In this document: one piece after another, positions 26,797-35,608 of the stretch
Layout of the letters: every line of letters starts with the position of its first letter
Position numbering within the stretch: the first letter of the stretch is position 1
From: UBA4416 sp963422675
GTDB lineage: Bacteria; Bacteroidota; Bacteroidia; B-17B0; Aurantibacillaceae
NCBI GenBank assembly: GCA_963422675.2
Contig: CAXVYS010000019.1
Coordinates: 47,660-111,659 of the forward strand
Direction of reading: 5' to 3'
DNA: 64,000 nucleotides
Program-made: the position numbers and the translations under genes
The notes under the pieces: generated by a model
What the model was told of the DNA's origin: nothing
Databases searched by the model: none
Seen by the model: the letters and a program-made list of their open reading frames with translations, nothing else

Positions 26797-28641
26797 TTAC
26801 TTCTGAAGGTTCATATCCACTATTCTTTGATAATTGGTTCTTCTTTCCGAATCGTGATAGAGTGATTTCAGCCATTTATCAGCTGTTTTATAGTCTTTTT
26901 CCTGAATAGATAGTACAGCAAGGTTTAACTTGGGATCATCAAAACGGGGGCTTATCCGGGCTGTTTCTTCGTAATATTTTTTTGCAAGGGCCGTATTTTT
27001 TGTAAAGGCATAAGAGGATGCCAGATCATTTACCACATTTCGGTTATAGGGATTCAAATCGTAAGCAGTTTTAAAATCGCTCTCCGCTTTTTTATAATTA
27101 CCTAAGGAAGCATTGGCATTTCCACTATACCAGGTAATAGGCAAAGAGGTAGGGTCTATCGTATAAGCAAAGCTTTCTGCAGATTTGCAGGCAGATAACA
27201 CATTTAAATTGAGGTTCGCATTTTTAAAGCCATACATTTCCCGTACATAAAATTCACCTTTGTAACGCAGTATCCCCACAGATACCATAAATAAAAGAAC
27301 GATAGCAGCAGATAAGGAATGTGTTTTATCGAGTGGAATTTCTTTTAATGCTTTTAACCCTGTATAGTGTTTAATGTGATAATAAGCAATACCAAGAATA
27401 ATGTGTATCCATACCAGGTGCTCCATTCGTTCCCTGGGGAAATCAAAAAAGGAGATGGAGAAAAAGCCAAGGATAAAGGCAGCGCATAAGATGATCTCCT
27501 GATTCACTGGTTTATTAGCGGAGGTAAGGCGGGCAGCTTTAAAAAGAAACAGAACGGTCCCTATACCAAAAAATAAAAACAGATTAAACCCAATAATGCC
27601 TGTTTCCGATAATATCCATAAAAAGTCATTGTGCGGCCTTTGAAAGGTAACATTCAAATCTTCGCAACGCCACAACCCGGTTAGTGTGGCGTCGGGATAA
27701 ACTATCTGCCAGCTGCCCACTCCCACACCAATCAAAGAATTTTTATTAAATATAGTATAGGTTTTATCCCATATGACAAGGCGTTCGTTGTCCAGTTCAA
27801 TTTGATCTTTTTTACTCTTGGTGTTTTCAACTACTTCTTTATTGTAATTAATTGCCCGATGAATAATAGAAGGAAGTAGTTTTATAAAAAAGGCATTAGC
27901 CAATACCACAAACACAACTACAAGAAGGTAACTATTTATACGAATGGTTCTTTTTTTACTGATAAGCGTATAAAAATACAGGATACAGCAAGTAGCAAAA
28001 GCTACAGTAATGCCAATCCATACAGCTTTTGTTTTAAGAAAAAGAATAGCAAGTACACTTAAAACAATACACATCATACTGAATAATTTCCAGAGCTTTT
28101 TTAATTTCAAAAAGGCATTGATTAAAAAGAACAAATTCAGAAACAGGAAACTCGAAAATAAATTTTTATGCCCGTTAATACCGGTAACAGCATACATCGC
28201 ATTTTTATCAGAATACCGGATACCCATAAACTGATAGACTCCTACAGTAAATACAATCAGAAAAAGAACGATTGAAAATTTGAGGATTCTTTCGAGGAAT
28301 AAAGTTTGCTGTTGTTTTAAGCAGAAATACGTTAACAGGAATGTAAGAAGCGATAACACCAGTTTACAGTTCTCAAAAATAGATTCCGACAGGTTTTGCG
28401 CCCACAATACAGATAACCCGCAAAAGGCAACATAACCGGTATAGAAAAGCAGAAGGGGATCAAGCTGCAGCTTTAGTTTCATATCTGTTTTATAACATAT
28501 AAAACAGATTGCTGCAAAAAAGACAGATAAAGCCGTAAACCTTGGTACTAAAGTGAAATCTAAAATAAACGGAGAAAGAATAACAGAAGAAATAATAATA
28601 CCTGCAAAAAAGAGAACAGGAACAGCGGTGTTATTTTTCAT
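26797..28641 (-). CDS. O-antigen-ligase-like polymerase with C-terminal TPR
   Basis: Integral membrane protein of the O-antigen ligase/polymerase (Wzy_C) superfamily, which joins or polymerises glycan chains at the periplasmic face. Seen: about ten or more hydrophobic segments across residues 8-460, a large periplasmic loop with GVGVGSWQIVYPDATLTGLWRCEDLNVTFQRPHNDFLWILSE containing the family's R-x-HNDFL motif, then TPR repeats (ASLGNYKKAESDFKTAYDLNPYN; NTALAKKYYEETARISPRFDDPKLNLAVL). 614 aa fits ligases with TPR tails. It is alone, not in a polysaccharide cluster, and could attach A-LPS-type glycans used by T9SS cargo; that link is inference. Confidence 0.85.
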   Translation of the reverse strand: MKNNTAVPVLFFAGIIISSVILSPFILDFTLVPRFTALSVFFAAICFICYKTDMKLKLQLDPLLLFYTGYVAFCGLSVLWAQNLSESIFENCKLVLSLLTFLLTYFCLKQQQTLFLERILKFSIVLFLIVFTVGVYQFMGIRYSDKNAMYAVTGINGHKNLFSSFLFLNLFFLINAFLKLKKLWKLFSMMCIVLSVLAILFLKTKAVWIGITVAFATCCILYFYTLISKKRTIRINSYLLVVVFVVLANAFFIKLLPSIIHRAINYNKEVVENTKSKKDQIELDNERLVIWDKTYTIFNKNSLIGVGVGSWQIVYPDATLTGLWRCEDLNVTFQRPHNDFLWILSETGIIGFNLFLFFGIGTVLFLFKAARLTSANKPVNQEIILCAAFILGFFSISFFDFPRERMEHLVWIHIILGIAYYHIKHYTGLKALKEIPLDKTHSLSAAIVLLFMVSVGILRYKGEFYVREMYGFKNANLNLNVLSACKSAESFAYTIDPTSLPITWYSGNANASLGNYKKAESDFKTAYDLNPYNRNVVNDLASSYAFTKNTALAKKYYEETARISPRFDDPKLNLAVLSIQEKDYKTADKWLKSLYHDSERRTNYQRIVDMNLQK

Positions 28642-28696
28642 CTTATAAAGATGTAGTTAAAAATTGAAAAACCAAACGGCCACACTTAAAATAATA

Positions 28697-28740
28697 AAGA
28701 GACCCATATAAAATAGTCATTATTTTCATATGGGTCTCTT
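28697..28740 (-). terminator. Terminator of the minus-strand T9SS cargo gene
   Basis: A 12-bp stem (AAGAGACCCATA / TATGGGTCTCTT) with an AT-rich loop, followed on the minus strand by a T-rich stretch, 43 bases past the stop at 28783. Confidence 0.75.
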
Positions 28741-28782
28741 GTTGTAAAACTGAAATAAAATTCGGTTTAAAAAGTCTGTGTT

Positions 28783-30357
28783 CTAATGCTGTACAATAAT
28801 TTTTTCTCTTTGTACCGTATTATCCTTATTATAAACAGAGATAAAATATACCCCGTTCGTTAAGTTGGCTAAGTCTAAAAGATGCACACTTCCTGAAGCA
28901 TTTTCGCGCATCATTAATTGCCCGGTTACACTCAGTACTTCTATTTTATCAAGGAATGTTTTACTTGAAATGGTAATGTTTTGATTTGCAGGATTAGGGT
29001 ACATCGATATTCCTGTTGATTTAATTAACTCATGTAAGCCAACACTCACTGCAACAGTTGATGACCCGCTGCTTAATTGTGATAATGCTCCACTGGCATC
29101 TGATTGATGAGCTTGTGTTAAACCAATATTTAATAACGTATTAGATGTAAAGGTTGAACTAAGTTTATAATGCAGAATCGCAATTTTACCCATGCCGCTG
29201 ATGTTGGTATTATTGGTATGTGTGATCGCCGTATAAAGCATCCCATTACTTTGATCAAGTTTACTGAATGTTAAATTCTGATTCGATGCATTTAAAAAAG
29301 ATGTTGGGTATTCAATATAGAAATTAGCGGATTCTATTAAGGTCTGATCAAAGGTAACAGTAAATGCTAATCCATTAATATTCGTGATGGTATTGGTCGC
29401 ATTTCCTAAATAAACAGAAGATGTTCCCCATGTGCCGCTATATAAAACAGATTGGTCAGGTATAATCGTTAACAGAGGATTTACAGAGGCTTGAGCATTT
29501 GATTTTTGATGCGTTAATCCATAATTATAAAAAATAGCAGCTGTATCGCCGTTGTTTATAGTGCCATCGCCATTACAATCGCTGTAATTCAAATTTTTAC
29601 CGTTACTCGTAGTTCCTGTCCAGATACTGGCATTATACCCATCCCAGCTATTACTTATAAATGATCTTGGAGGCCCCGTTTGTGTATAATGTAATCCTAA
29701 TTCCAAAATATCTAAATTATTAGCAATCCCATCATTATTGATATCACCGGGCCATACATACGTACAGGTAGGGTTAACGCTTACTGCAAATTGATCAGAG
29801 TTGGTGCAGGAGCCAATGGCATATAAAACGGTATACGTTGTGCTGGAAGCCGGCATAGCAATAACCGATGAGCCTGTAGTTGAGCTTAAACCTGTTGATG
29901 GTGTCCAGTTATAGGATATAGTAGAACTGGCTGAAATAGTAGTTGGACTGGCCGAAATAGAGGTAGAAGACCCCTGGCAGAAGCTATTGGCCCCTGAAAA
30001 TGTAACAGTAGGTGTTTCAAAAACGTTTACTACAACGGCCGTTTGCGAACTGGTACCTGAGCCATTTGTTGCTGAGCAAAATACAGTATAAGTAGTACCG
30101 GAAGCGCTCGTAAATGGAAAATCGATAGAGGTTATGGCTCCTGTAGGATTGCTAATGTTAACTCCCAGATAGGGCACTGTGTACCAGGAATAAGAAGTAG
30201 GGGAATTAGTAGCAGAAGCGGTATAAGAACCGGGAGCTGCAGGTATGGAACATACGGTTAAAGGGCCTGTAATAGAATTCATCACAGGAGCCTGTGCCAA
30301 CGCACCGGTAAATAAGCCTAAACTTATTAAAATAGAATAAAAAGAATGTTTTTTCAT
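28783..30357 (-). CDS. Secreted Ig/PKD-like protein with dockerin-like Ca loops and T9SS type A signal
   Basis: T9SS cargo of unknown role. Seen: signal peptide from the ATG at 30357 (MKKHSFYSILISLGLF...ALAQ); two N-terminal Ig/PKD-like modules (SITGPLTVCSIPAAPGSYT; PTVTFSGANSFCQGSS); a middle section with two calcium-loop motifs, GDINNDGIANNLD and DCNGDGTINNGD, like dockerin or EF-hand loops; a cohesin-like beta domain after that; and a C-terminal type A sorting domain (GISMYPNPANQNITISS ... NGVYFISVYN). Earlier in-frame ATGs would break the signal peptide. Dockerin- and cohesin-like features are seen only as motif resemblance. Confidence 0.82.
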   Translation of the reverse strand: MKKHSFYSILISLGLFTGALAQAPVMNSITGPLTVCSIPAAPGSYTASATNSPTSYSWYTVPYLGVNISNPTGAITSIDFPFTSASGTTYTVFCSATNGSGTSSQTAVVVNVFETPTVTFSGANSFCQGSSTSISASPTTISASSTISYNWTPSTGLSSTTGSSVIAMPASSTTYTVLYAIGSCTNSDQFAVSVNPTCTYVWPGDINNDGIANNLDILELGLHYTQTGPPRSFISNSWDGYNASIWTGTTSNGKNLNYSDCNGDGTINNGDTAAIFYNYGLTHQKSNAQASVNPLLTIIPDQSVLYSGTWGTSSVYLGNATNTITNINGLAFTVTFDQTLIESANFYIEYPTSFLNASNQNLTFSKLDQSNGMLYTAITHTNNTNISGMGKIAILHYKLSSTFTSNTLLNIGLTQAHQSDASGALSQLSSGSSTVAVSVGLHELIKSTGISMYPNPANQNITISSKTFLDKIEVLSVTGQLMMRENASGSVHLLDLANLTNGVYFISVYNKDNTVQREKIIVQH

Positions 30358-30511
30358 AAGCTGCATTTTAACGCTATTTCCAAATGTATAAAAAAAAATT
30401 AACATATCCAAGCCCCTTATTCGTTAGGAGCTCCTTGCTTTGAAACCCTTGCTGGATGGCGATTTTTATTAATGCTACATTTTATAGCAACAGTTTGCTT
30501 CGTTTTTGATT

Positions 30512-30519
30512 TAGATTTG
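30512..30519 (+). promoter_or_regulatory. Possible recA -7 element
   Basis: TAGATTTG matches TAnnTTTG; a TTTG at 30494-30497 is a candidate -33 box, slightly close. It is 80 bases upstream of the recA start. I see no obvious LexA palindrome. Confidence 0.4.
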
Positions 30520-30599
30520 TAGAAGATTTGGGAATGTTACAAACTTGTGAATTATTCTCGATATTAAAATTGTAACTTAAAAACTAAAATAAATAGATC

Positions 30600-31649
30600 A
30601 TGGCAAAAAAATCAGAAGAAACAGTGGACACTTTAGAAAAGAAAACTGTTGGCAGCGAAAAACTAAAAGCACTACAGCTTACATTGGATAAGTTGGAAAA
30701 AACATACGGTAAAGGAACAGTGATGAAATTAGGCGACAGCGTTGTGGAGCCAATGGATTCTATTTCTACCGGTTCTTTAGGCCTTGATATAGCTTTAGGT
30801 ATTGGTGGTTTACCAAGAGGTCGTGTGGTTGAAATCTACGGACCTGAATCGTCCGGTAAAACAACCCTGGCAATACATGCTATTGCTAACGTTCAAAAAG
30901 CTGGTGGCATTGCCGCTATTATTGATGCGGAACATGCCTTTGACCGTTTTTATGCAGAAAAACTGGGAGTAGATACTAAAAGCCTTTTAATTTCTCAACC
31001 CGATAATGGTGAGCAGGCATTGGAAATTGCAGATAATTTGATTCGCTCAGGTGCTGTGGATTTAGTGGTAATCGATTCGGTTGCAGCTTTAACACCAAAA
31101 GCGGAAATTGAAGGTGAAATGGGAGATAGCAGAATGGGCTTACAGGCAAGGTTAATGAGCCAGGCGCTTCGTAAATTAACAGGGACTATTAATAAAACCG
31201 GCTGTTGCTGTATTTTTATTAACCAGTTACGTGAAAAAATCGGTGTTATGTTTGGTAATCCTGAAACCACTACCGGTGGTAATGCTTTAAAATTCTATGC
31301 ATCTATTCGTTTGGATATTAGAAGAATTAGCCAGATTAAAGATGGTGATGTAGTGACCGGTAACAGAACCCGCGTGAAAGTGGTTAAAAATAAATTAGCA
31401 CCTCCGTTCCGTATGGCTGAATTTGATATCGTATTTGGAGAAGGAATCAGCAGAGTAGGTGAAATTATTGATATCGGTGTAGAAAGAAGTATCATCAAAA
31501 AAAGCGGATCATGGTTTAGTTATGAAGAGACTAAATTAGGACAAGGAAAAGATTCGGTAAAAGCCATCTTTGCTGAAAACCCTGATCTTGCACAGGAAAT
31601 AGAGAGTAAAATCATTAATGCTTTGGCTGAAGAAGCTGCAAACTCATAA
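30600..31649 (+). CDS. recA: Recombinase RecA
   Basis: ATP-dependent strand-exchange protein for homologous recombination and the SOS response. Seen: Walker A GPESSGKTT at residues 81-89, LLISQPDNGEQALEIAD, Walker B LVVIDSVAALTPKAE, loop L1/L2 regions (GEMGDSRMGLQARLMSQALRKLTG; GNPETTTGGNALKFYASIR) and the C-terminal domain. 349 aa, usual length, no intein. A strong terminator follows, so it is probably transcribed alone. Confidence 0.98.
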   Translation: MAKKSEETVDTLEKKTVGSEKLKALQLTLDKLEKTYGKGTVMKLGDSVVEPMDSISTGSLGLDIALGIGGLPRGRVVEIYGPESSGKTTLAIHAIANVQKAGGIAAIIDAEHAFDRFYAEKLGVDTKSLLISQPDNGEQALEIADNLIRSGAVDLVVIDSVAALTPKAEIEGEMGDSRMGLQARLMSQALRKLTGTINKTGCCCIFINQLREKIGVMFGNPETTTGGNALKFYASIRLDIRRISQIKDGDVVTGNRTRVKVVKNKLAPPFRMAEFDIVFGEGISRVGEIIDIGVERSIIKKSGSWFSYEETKLGQGKDSVKAIFAENPDLAQEIESKIINALAEEAANS

Positions 31650-31673
31650 GTTTTAAGATTTTTGTTATAATGG

Positions 31674-31705
31674 AGCCCGTTCGTTTTTAGCGAACGGGCT
31701 TTATT
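31674..31705 (+). terminator. Intrinsic terminator after recA
   Basis: A 10-bp GC-rich stem (AGCCCGTTCG / CGAACGGGCT) with a 7-base loop, then TTATTATTTT. Confidence 0.88.
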
Positions 31706-31887
31706 ATTTTATTGGAGCTAGGATAGTAATTCTTTAGTTCCACATCATTCTGATATATCGAAATTTGTTTTAAATTATTGATAATAAATTAATTAAGTTG
31801 TTTTTTGAGATAACTTTTTATGAAAATTTATAGAGTCGCTTTCTGAAAATATTCTGCAACAAAGCCCTTTCTTACAGATAGATAATG

Positions 31888-31895
31888 TAACTTTG
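31888..31895 (+). promoter_or_regulatory. Bacteroidota -7 element for the MORN-type gene
   Basis: TAACTTTG matches TAnnTTTG, 36 bases before the ATG at 31931. The remainder of the 281-base gap after recA holds only the recA terminator. Confidence 0.45.
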
Positions 31896-31930
31896 CAACC
31901 ATTTTAAAGTTATAGGGTAAATTAGGATTT

Positions 31931-32728
31931 ATGATCAAACAGGTAGTATACATTATTTTAGTATGTAATTGCTTTATTTCCAGTGCTCAAACAGTTGATG
32001 CAGCGGGTAAAAAGCAAGGCTATTGGAAGAAGAAAGATGATAAAACGAATAAGCTGATTTATGAAGGCTTATTTAAAGATGATAAGCCCCAGGGGTTGTT
32101 TAAATATTATTATCCTTTTGATAGTATAAAAGCGGTTATGAATTTTAAGCAGAACGGAAAAGTGGCTTATTCAACCATGTTTCATCCAACAGGAAAAAAA
32201 ATGGCGTATGGGAAATACATAGAAGAACAAAAAGATTCGGTGTGGACTTATTTTGATGATAAAGGGGTGCTTATTTCGCGCGAAACATTTGTGATGGGAA
32301 AAAAGAACGGCAAAGAGTTTGTTTACTTTCCGGATGGGGTTATCAGTGAAGAACGCGCTTATAAAATGGATGTGCAGGACGGTCCTTTTAAATCGTATTT
32401 CGAGAAGAATGTGGTTAAAGGAGAAGGAACTTACATAAACGGACAAATGGAAGGGAAGAATGCTTATTATTTCCCTAACGGTATTGCTGCTGCAACGGGG
32501 TATTATAAAAACGGAAAAAAAACAGGACCATGGATCTATAGAGGATCTAACGGAAAAGTAACCGAAAAGGAATTATATAAGACAGGTGAATTAGCTACAA
32601 AAAAGGAAACGGAAGATTTTTTTAATAAGAACAAAGTAGTGGATGAAAAACCAAAAGCTACTACAACCGGCACAGTTGGCGCAAAAGCCAAACCAAAGCC
32701 AAAAACAACGGCAGTACAAAAAAAGTGA
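31931..32728 (+). CDS. Exported MORN-variant repeat (YwqK-like) protein
   Basis: Periplasmic or outer-membrane-associated repeat protein. Seen: a signal peptide (ending ISSAQ), then about eight short repeats of the type GKKNGKEFVYFPDGVISEE, GQMEGKNAYYFPNGIAAATGYY and NGKKTGPWIYRGSNGKVTE, the MORN-like pattern annotated as YwqK-family antitoxin in databases. The antitoxin label is a database convention; there is no toxin gene next to it. The C-terminus is a Lys/Pro/Thr-rich tail. It lies 45 bases upstream of mnmA. Function unknown. Confidence 0.78.
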   Translation: MIKQVVYIILVCNCFISSAQTVDAAGKKQGYWKKKDDKTNKLIYEGLFKDDKPQGLFKYYYPFDSIKAVMNFKQNGKVAYSTMFHPTGKKMAYGKYIEEQKDSVWTYFDDKGVLISRETFVMGKKNGKEFVYFPDGVISEERAYKMDVQDGPFKSYFEKNVVKGEGTYINGQMEGKNAYYFPNGIAAATGYYKNGKKTGPWIYRGSNGKVTEKELYKTGELATKKETEDFFNKNKVVDEKPKATTTGTVGAKAKPKPKTTAVQKK

Positions 32729-32773
32729 AAGAGTTTTTAAACTCTTAAACACATTATCTGTTATTTAGAACAA

Positions 32774-33880
32774 ATGAGCAAACACGGGAAAGTATTAGTA
32801 GCAATGAGTGGAGGGATAGATAGTTCTGTTGCCGCCATGATGTTGCATGAGCAAGGTTATGAAGTAATTGGAATTACCATGAAAACATGGGATTACGAAT
32901 CGTCGGGGAGCAGTAAGAAGGAAACCGGTTGTTGCAGTTTAGACAGTATTAATGATGCCCGCTCTATGGCGGTTACATTTGGTTTTCCGCATTACATCCT
33001 GGATATAAGAGGCGAGTTTGGTGATCACATCATTAATAATTTTGTGGAGGAATACCTTGCAGGACGTACACCAAATCCTTGTGTATTATGTAATACTCAT
33101 ATTAAATGGGAAGCTCTTTTAAAAAGAGCAGATATGCTGGACTGTGAGTTTATTGCCACAGGGCATTATGCCCAGGTAAGAGAGGAAAACAATCGCAGGG
33201 TTATTTTTAAAGGGTTGGATCAAAGCAAAGATCAAACCTATGTGTTATGGGGCTTAGGACAAGAAAGTCTGCAACGTACCATGTTTCCTTTAGGGAAATT
33301 TAAAAAAACTGAAATAAAACAAATGGCTAAAGATGCCGGATTTATTGATCTGGCTAATAAAAGCGAAAGCTATGATATTTGTTTTGTGCCTGATAATGAT
33401 TACCGTTCGTTTTTAAAACACCGCTTACCAAACCTGGAAGCCAGTGTAGAGGGTGGCGATTATGTATTTAAAGGAAAAAAAGTAGGCATACACCGTGGAT
33501 ACCCTTTTTATACTATTGGGCAACGTAAAGGATTAGACCTGGCAATGGGTGAACCGGTTTTTGTAAAAGAAATTATTCCGGAAACCAATACAGTAGTGTT
33601 GGGTGATTTGGAAGACCTGAAAGAACAGGAAATTACTGTGCGTGATTTTAATTTAATTAAATACGATTCGTTGCCGCAAGATTATGTAGCGTTAACGAAG
33701 ATCCGTTATAAAGATGCCGGTCGTTTAAGTACGATCAATACCATCGACAATAAATTAAATATTGTATTCCATGAATCTGCTACAGGGATTGCTCCAGGGC
33801 AAAGTGCGGTTATTTATGAAGGAGACGATTTAATTGGGGGTGGTTTTATTGACAGGAAACCATTTATTAATTTACAATAA
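32774..33880 (+). CDS. mnmA: tRNA-uridine 2-sulfurtransferase MnmA
   Basis: Thiolates U34 of Lys, Glu and Gln tRNAs using ATP and a relayed sulfur. Seen: PP-loop SGGIDSS at residues 12-18, catalytic NPCVLCN (Cys102 and Cys105), GHYAQV, KDQTYVLWGL, the second catalytic Cys202 in SYDICFVPDNDYRSFL, and the C-terminal beta barrel (IGQRKGLDLAMGEPVFV; GQSAVIYEGDDLIGGGFI). 368 aa, full length. It is followed by a repeat-rich gap and a terminator. Confidence 0.97.
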   Translation: MSKHGKVLVAMSGGIDSSVAAMMLHEQGYEVIGITMKTWDYESSGSSKKETGCCSLDSINDARSMAVTFGFPHYILDIRGEFGDHIINNFVEEYLAGRTPNPCVLCNTHIKWEALLKRADMLDCEFIATGHYAQVREENNRRVIFKGLDQSKDQTYVLWGLGQESLQRTMFPLGKFKKTEIKQMAKDAGFIDLANKSESYDICFVPDNDYRSFLKHRLPNLEASVEGGDYVFKGKKVGIHRGYPFYTIGQRKGLDLAMGEPVFVKEIIPETNTVVLGDLEDLKEQEITVRDFNLIKYDSLPQDYVALTKIRYKDAGRLSTINTIDNKLNIVFHESATGIAPGQSAVIYEGDDLIGGGFIDRKPFINLQ

Positions 33881-33892
33881 ATTCCTTTGTCG

Positions 33893-33957
33893 TGCTGAAC
33901 TTGATTCAGCATCTCAAGAGACGCTGAAACAGTCCAATAGCTATCGGAATCAGGGTG
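33893..33957. repeat. REP-like palindromic intergenic element
   Basis: TGCTGAA-CTTGA-TTCAGCA (33893-33911) is a perfect 7-bp hairpin, followed by GACGCTGAAAC and an AATAGCTAT palindrome ahead of CGGAATCAGGG. It resembles interspersed palindromes I recall between Bacteroidota genes. No gene is present between mnmA and 34177 apart from this and the terminator. Confidence 0.55.
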
Positions 33958-34006
33958 ACTTATGTACTTCTACCTTTTTATACTTCTGTAAAATAAGAGA
34001 TAATTT

Positions 34007-34048
34007 AAAATCCCTTCTGATTGCGAAATCAGAAGGGATTTTCTTTTT
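34007..34048 (+). terminator. Intrinsic terminator downstream of mnmA
   Basis: A 14-bp perfect stem (AAAATCCCTTCTGA / TCAGAAGGGATTTT) with an 8-base loop, followed by CTTTTTT. Confidence 0.88.
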
Positions 34049-34176
34049 TAGTGAAATTGATACATCAGGAAACCACTTATAGAAGAATCGTCACCAGTTA
34101 CCAATTGCTATAAACTTTCGGAAATGGGGTAGGGTATAACCATTCAGAATTGTTTAACACTCTAAATATATATGTT

Positions 34177-34386
34177 ATGAAAACTTCAGCTTTACATTCA
34201 AAAAATAACAACAGAGGGATTTTATGTTTAGTACTATTGTTAACCTTTAACAAATTCTCTTTTTCTCAAACAGCTTTAACAACAAAGGTTTCAAACCTAA
34301 ACTTAGAATTAATTATTCCGGTTGCTTTTGTTTTGGTGATAGGTTTATTTTTGTTTGGTTTGTTTATCAAACAAAAAAATCATTAA
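34177..34386 (+). CDS. Small membrane protein, 69 aa, unknown
   Basis: Not recognised. From the ATG at 34177 (MKTSALHSKNNN) it has two hydrophobic segments: residues about 14-30 (ILCLVLLLTFNKFSFSQ, which could be a cleaved signal peptide) and a clear transmembrane helix near the C-terminus (LIIPVAFVLVIGLFLFGLF) ending KQKNH. It is thus either a signal-peptide-bearing single-pass protein or a two-helix membrane protein. An earlier ATG at 34150 is less likely. Flanked by a terminator upstream and a convergent gene downstream. Confidence 0.55.
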   Translation: MKTSALHSKNNNRGILCLVLLLTFNKFSFSQTALTTKVSNLNLELIIPVAFVLVIGLFLFGLFIKQKNH

Positions 34387-34403
34387 GGAAGTCGTTTGAT
34401 TTT

Positions 34404-34931
34404 TTAATCAATCGCTTCCTGAATTTTATCCATTTTATCTTCCGTGAATTTACCCGAAACCACTTCAATTATTTTTCCATTGGTATCCAAAACATAGAAA
34501 TAAGGAATGTTCTCATCTGCCGGTTTTAGCTGTTCTTTCAATACTTTGATATCCGTATCACAATCGATCACGTTTTTCCAAAGGTCTTTTTGAGTAGCTG
34601 CTTTAAAGTCGGCGGCCGCTTTTTTAAAACCACTGATCAAAGGAATGAAGTAATAATTGACATCGTAATAATTAGCTACATCAAAATAATCGGTTCCTTT
34701 TGCTTTAGCTACAAAGGTATCATACATTGGCTGGATCCATGTTTTTAGGTTTTCTTCGGCACTGCGTTTAAAGCAAAGGCCAATGATGGTGAACTTTTTT
34801 GTTCCTGCCAAAGGCAAGGTAATACTTGTTCCTTCCAGGGTGTGGCCTGCCAGCGTTGGGAATGTTCCTTTAACCTGTGCAAAAAAAGACAGCGATAAAA
34901 AAAGAGCTATTACGGTGGTGATCTGTTTCAT
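34404..34931 (-). CDS. Exported thioredoxin-fold protein without CxxC
   Basis: Periplasmic protein with a signal peptide (ending FFAQV). The pattern FPTLAGHTLEGTSITLPL...KFTIIGLCFKRSAEENLKTW, then YYFIPLI and IPYFYVLDTNGKIIEVVSGKF, is that of a thioredoxin/redoxin fold, including the cis-Pro strand (NIPYFYVLD). The expected active-site CxxC is absent; a single Cys sits in GLCFKRS. The arrangement recalls the ATP10-like branch, but I cannot confirm this. A classical disulfide reductase role is therefore unlikely. It is alone on its strand, with 18 bases to the convergent small gene. Confidence 0.6.
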   Translation of the reverse strand: MKQITTVIALFLSLSFFAQVKGTFPTLAGHTLEGTSITLPLAGTKKFTIIGLCFKRSAEENLKTWIQPMYDTFVAKAKGTDYFDVANYYDVNYYFIPLISGFKKAAADFKAATQKDLWKNVIDCDTDIKVLKEQLKPADENIPYFYVLDTNGKIIEVVSGKFTEDKMDKIQEAID

Positions 34932-35012
34932 AGTTTGAGATATATAATGATGAGTACTGATGTCTGTATAATTCTGTAAGTGTTAATAGTTACAAACTTT
35001 AAATTATAATAC

Positions 35013-35423
35013 TTACTCCATCCCTCCTAAAAGACAGATATGGTCAAATTCTTCAGGTTTTACAGCACTTACCGAAAGGCGTTGTAACTTTACTAATTGC
35101 ATATCCTGTAGTTGTTTGTCTTCTTTAATTTGAGCCAGGCTCACTGGTTTTTTCAATGCTTTAAACGGCGCAAAATCTACCGCTACCCAGGCATCTTCGG
35201 TTGTTGTGGGATCTTGGTAATGTTCTTTCACCACTTTAGCAATTCCCACAATACATAAGCCTTCATTACTATGGTAAAAAAATACCAGGTCACCTTTTTT
35301 CATGGCTTTCAGGTTATTACGGGCTGCGTAATTACGCACACCATCCCACATAGTGGTTTTATCTTTTTTAAATTGTTCCCAACTGTATTTAAAAGGTTCT
35401 GATTTGATAAGCCAATGGTTCAT
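35013..35423 (-). CDS. EVE-domain protein
   Basis: Small PUA-like-fold protein. Seen: the family start MNHWLIKSEPFKYSWEQF, WDGVRNYAARNNLKAMKKGDLVFFYHSNEG and AWVAVDFAPFKALKKPVSL, typical of stand-alone EVE proteins (the THYN1 type). EVE domains bind modified bases in DNA or RNA. The ATG at 35423 fits the family start; an ATG 15 bases earlier adds only MPVNI. No restriction or methyltransferase gene lies next to it, so a housekeeping role is more likely than restriction. Confidence 0.88.
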   Translation of the reverse strand: MNHWLIKSEPFKYSWEQFKKDKTTMWDGVRNYAARNNLKAMKKGDLVFFYHSNEGLCIVGIAKVVKEHYQDPTTTEDAWVAVDFAPFKALKKPVSLAQIKEDKQLQDMQLVKLQRLSVSAVKPEEFDHICLLGGME

Positions 35424-35526
35424 AATATTAACAGGCAATTTGAAGATTTGATACTAAGAGAGTTGTTGTTTTATACCATGAAAATAAGGAAATTATATCC
35501 TCACATACAAAATAAGTTTATAACAA

Positions 35527-35558
35527 TTTGCGATATAAATTAATCTAAAATAAGTTTG
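35527..35558 (+). promoter_or_regulatory. Promoter of the aminotransferase gene
   Basis: TTTG at 35527-35530 and TAAGTTTG at 35551-35558, with 20 bases between, fit the Bacteroidota -33/-7 pattern, 50 bases before the ATG. Confidence 0.55.
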
Positions 35559-35608
35559 TGATGTGATAGTATTTATTAGATTTGTTACGCATTTTTAAAA
35601 CACGTTAG

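Noticed and set aside
31931..32728. Toxin-antitoxin system suggested by the YwqK antitoxin label
   Set aside because: No toxin gene nearby and the protein has a signal peptide; the label reflects a MORN-type repeat only.
35013..35423. EVE-domain gene as part of a restriction or defence island
   Set aside because: Neighbours are housekeeping genes and no methylase, McrBC or other defence gene is present; stand-alone EVE proteins are common in core genomes.
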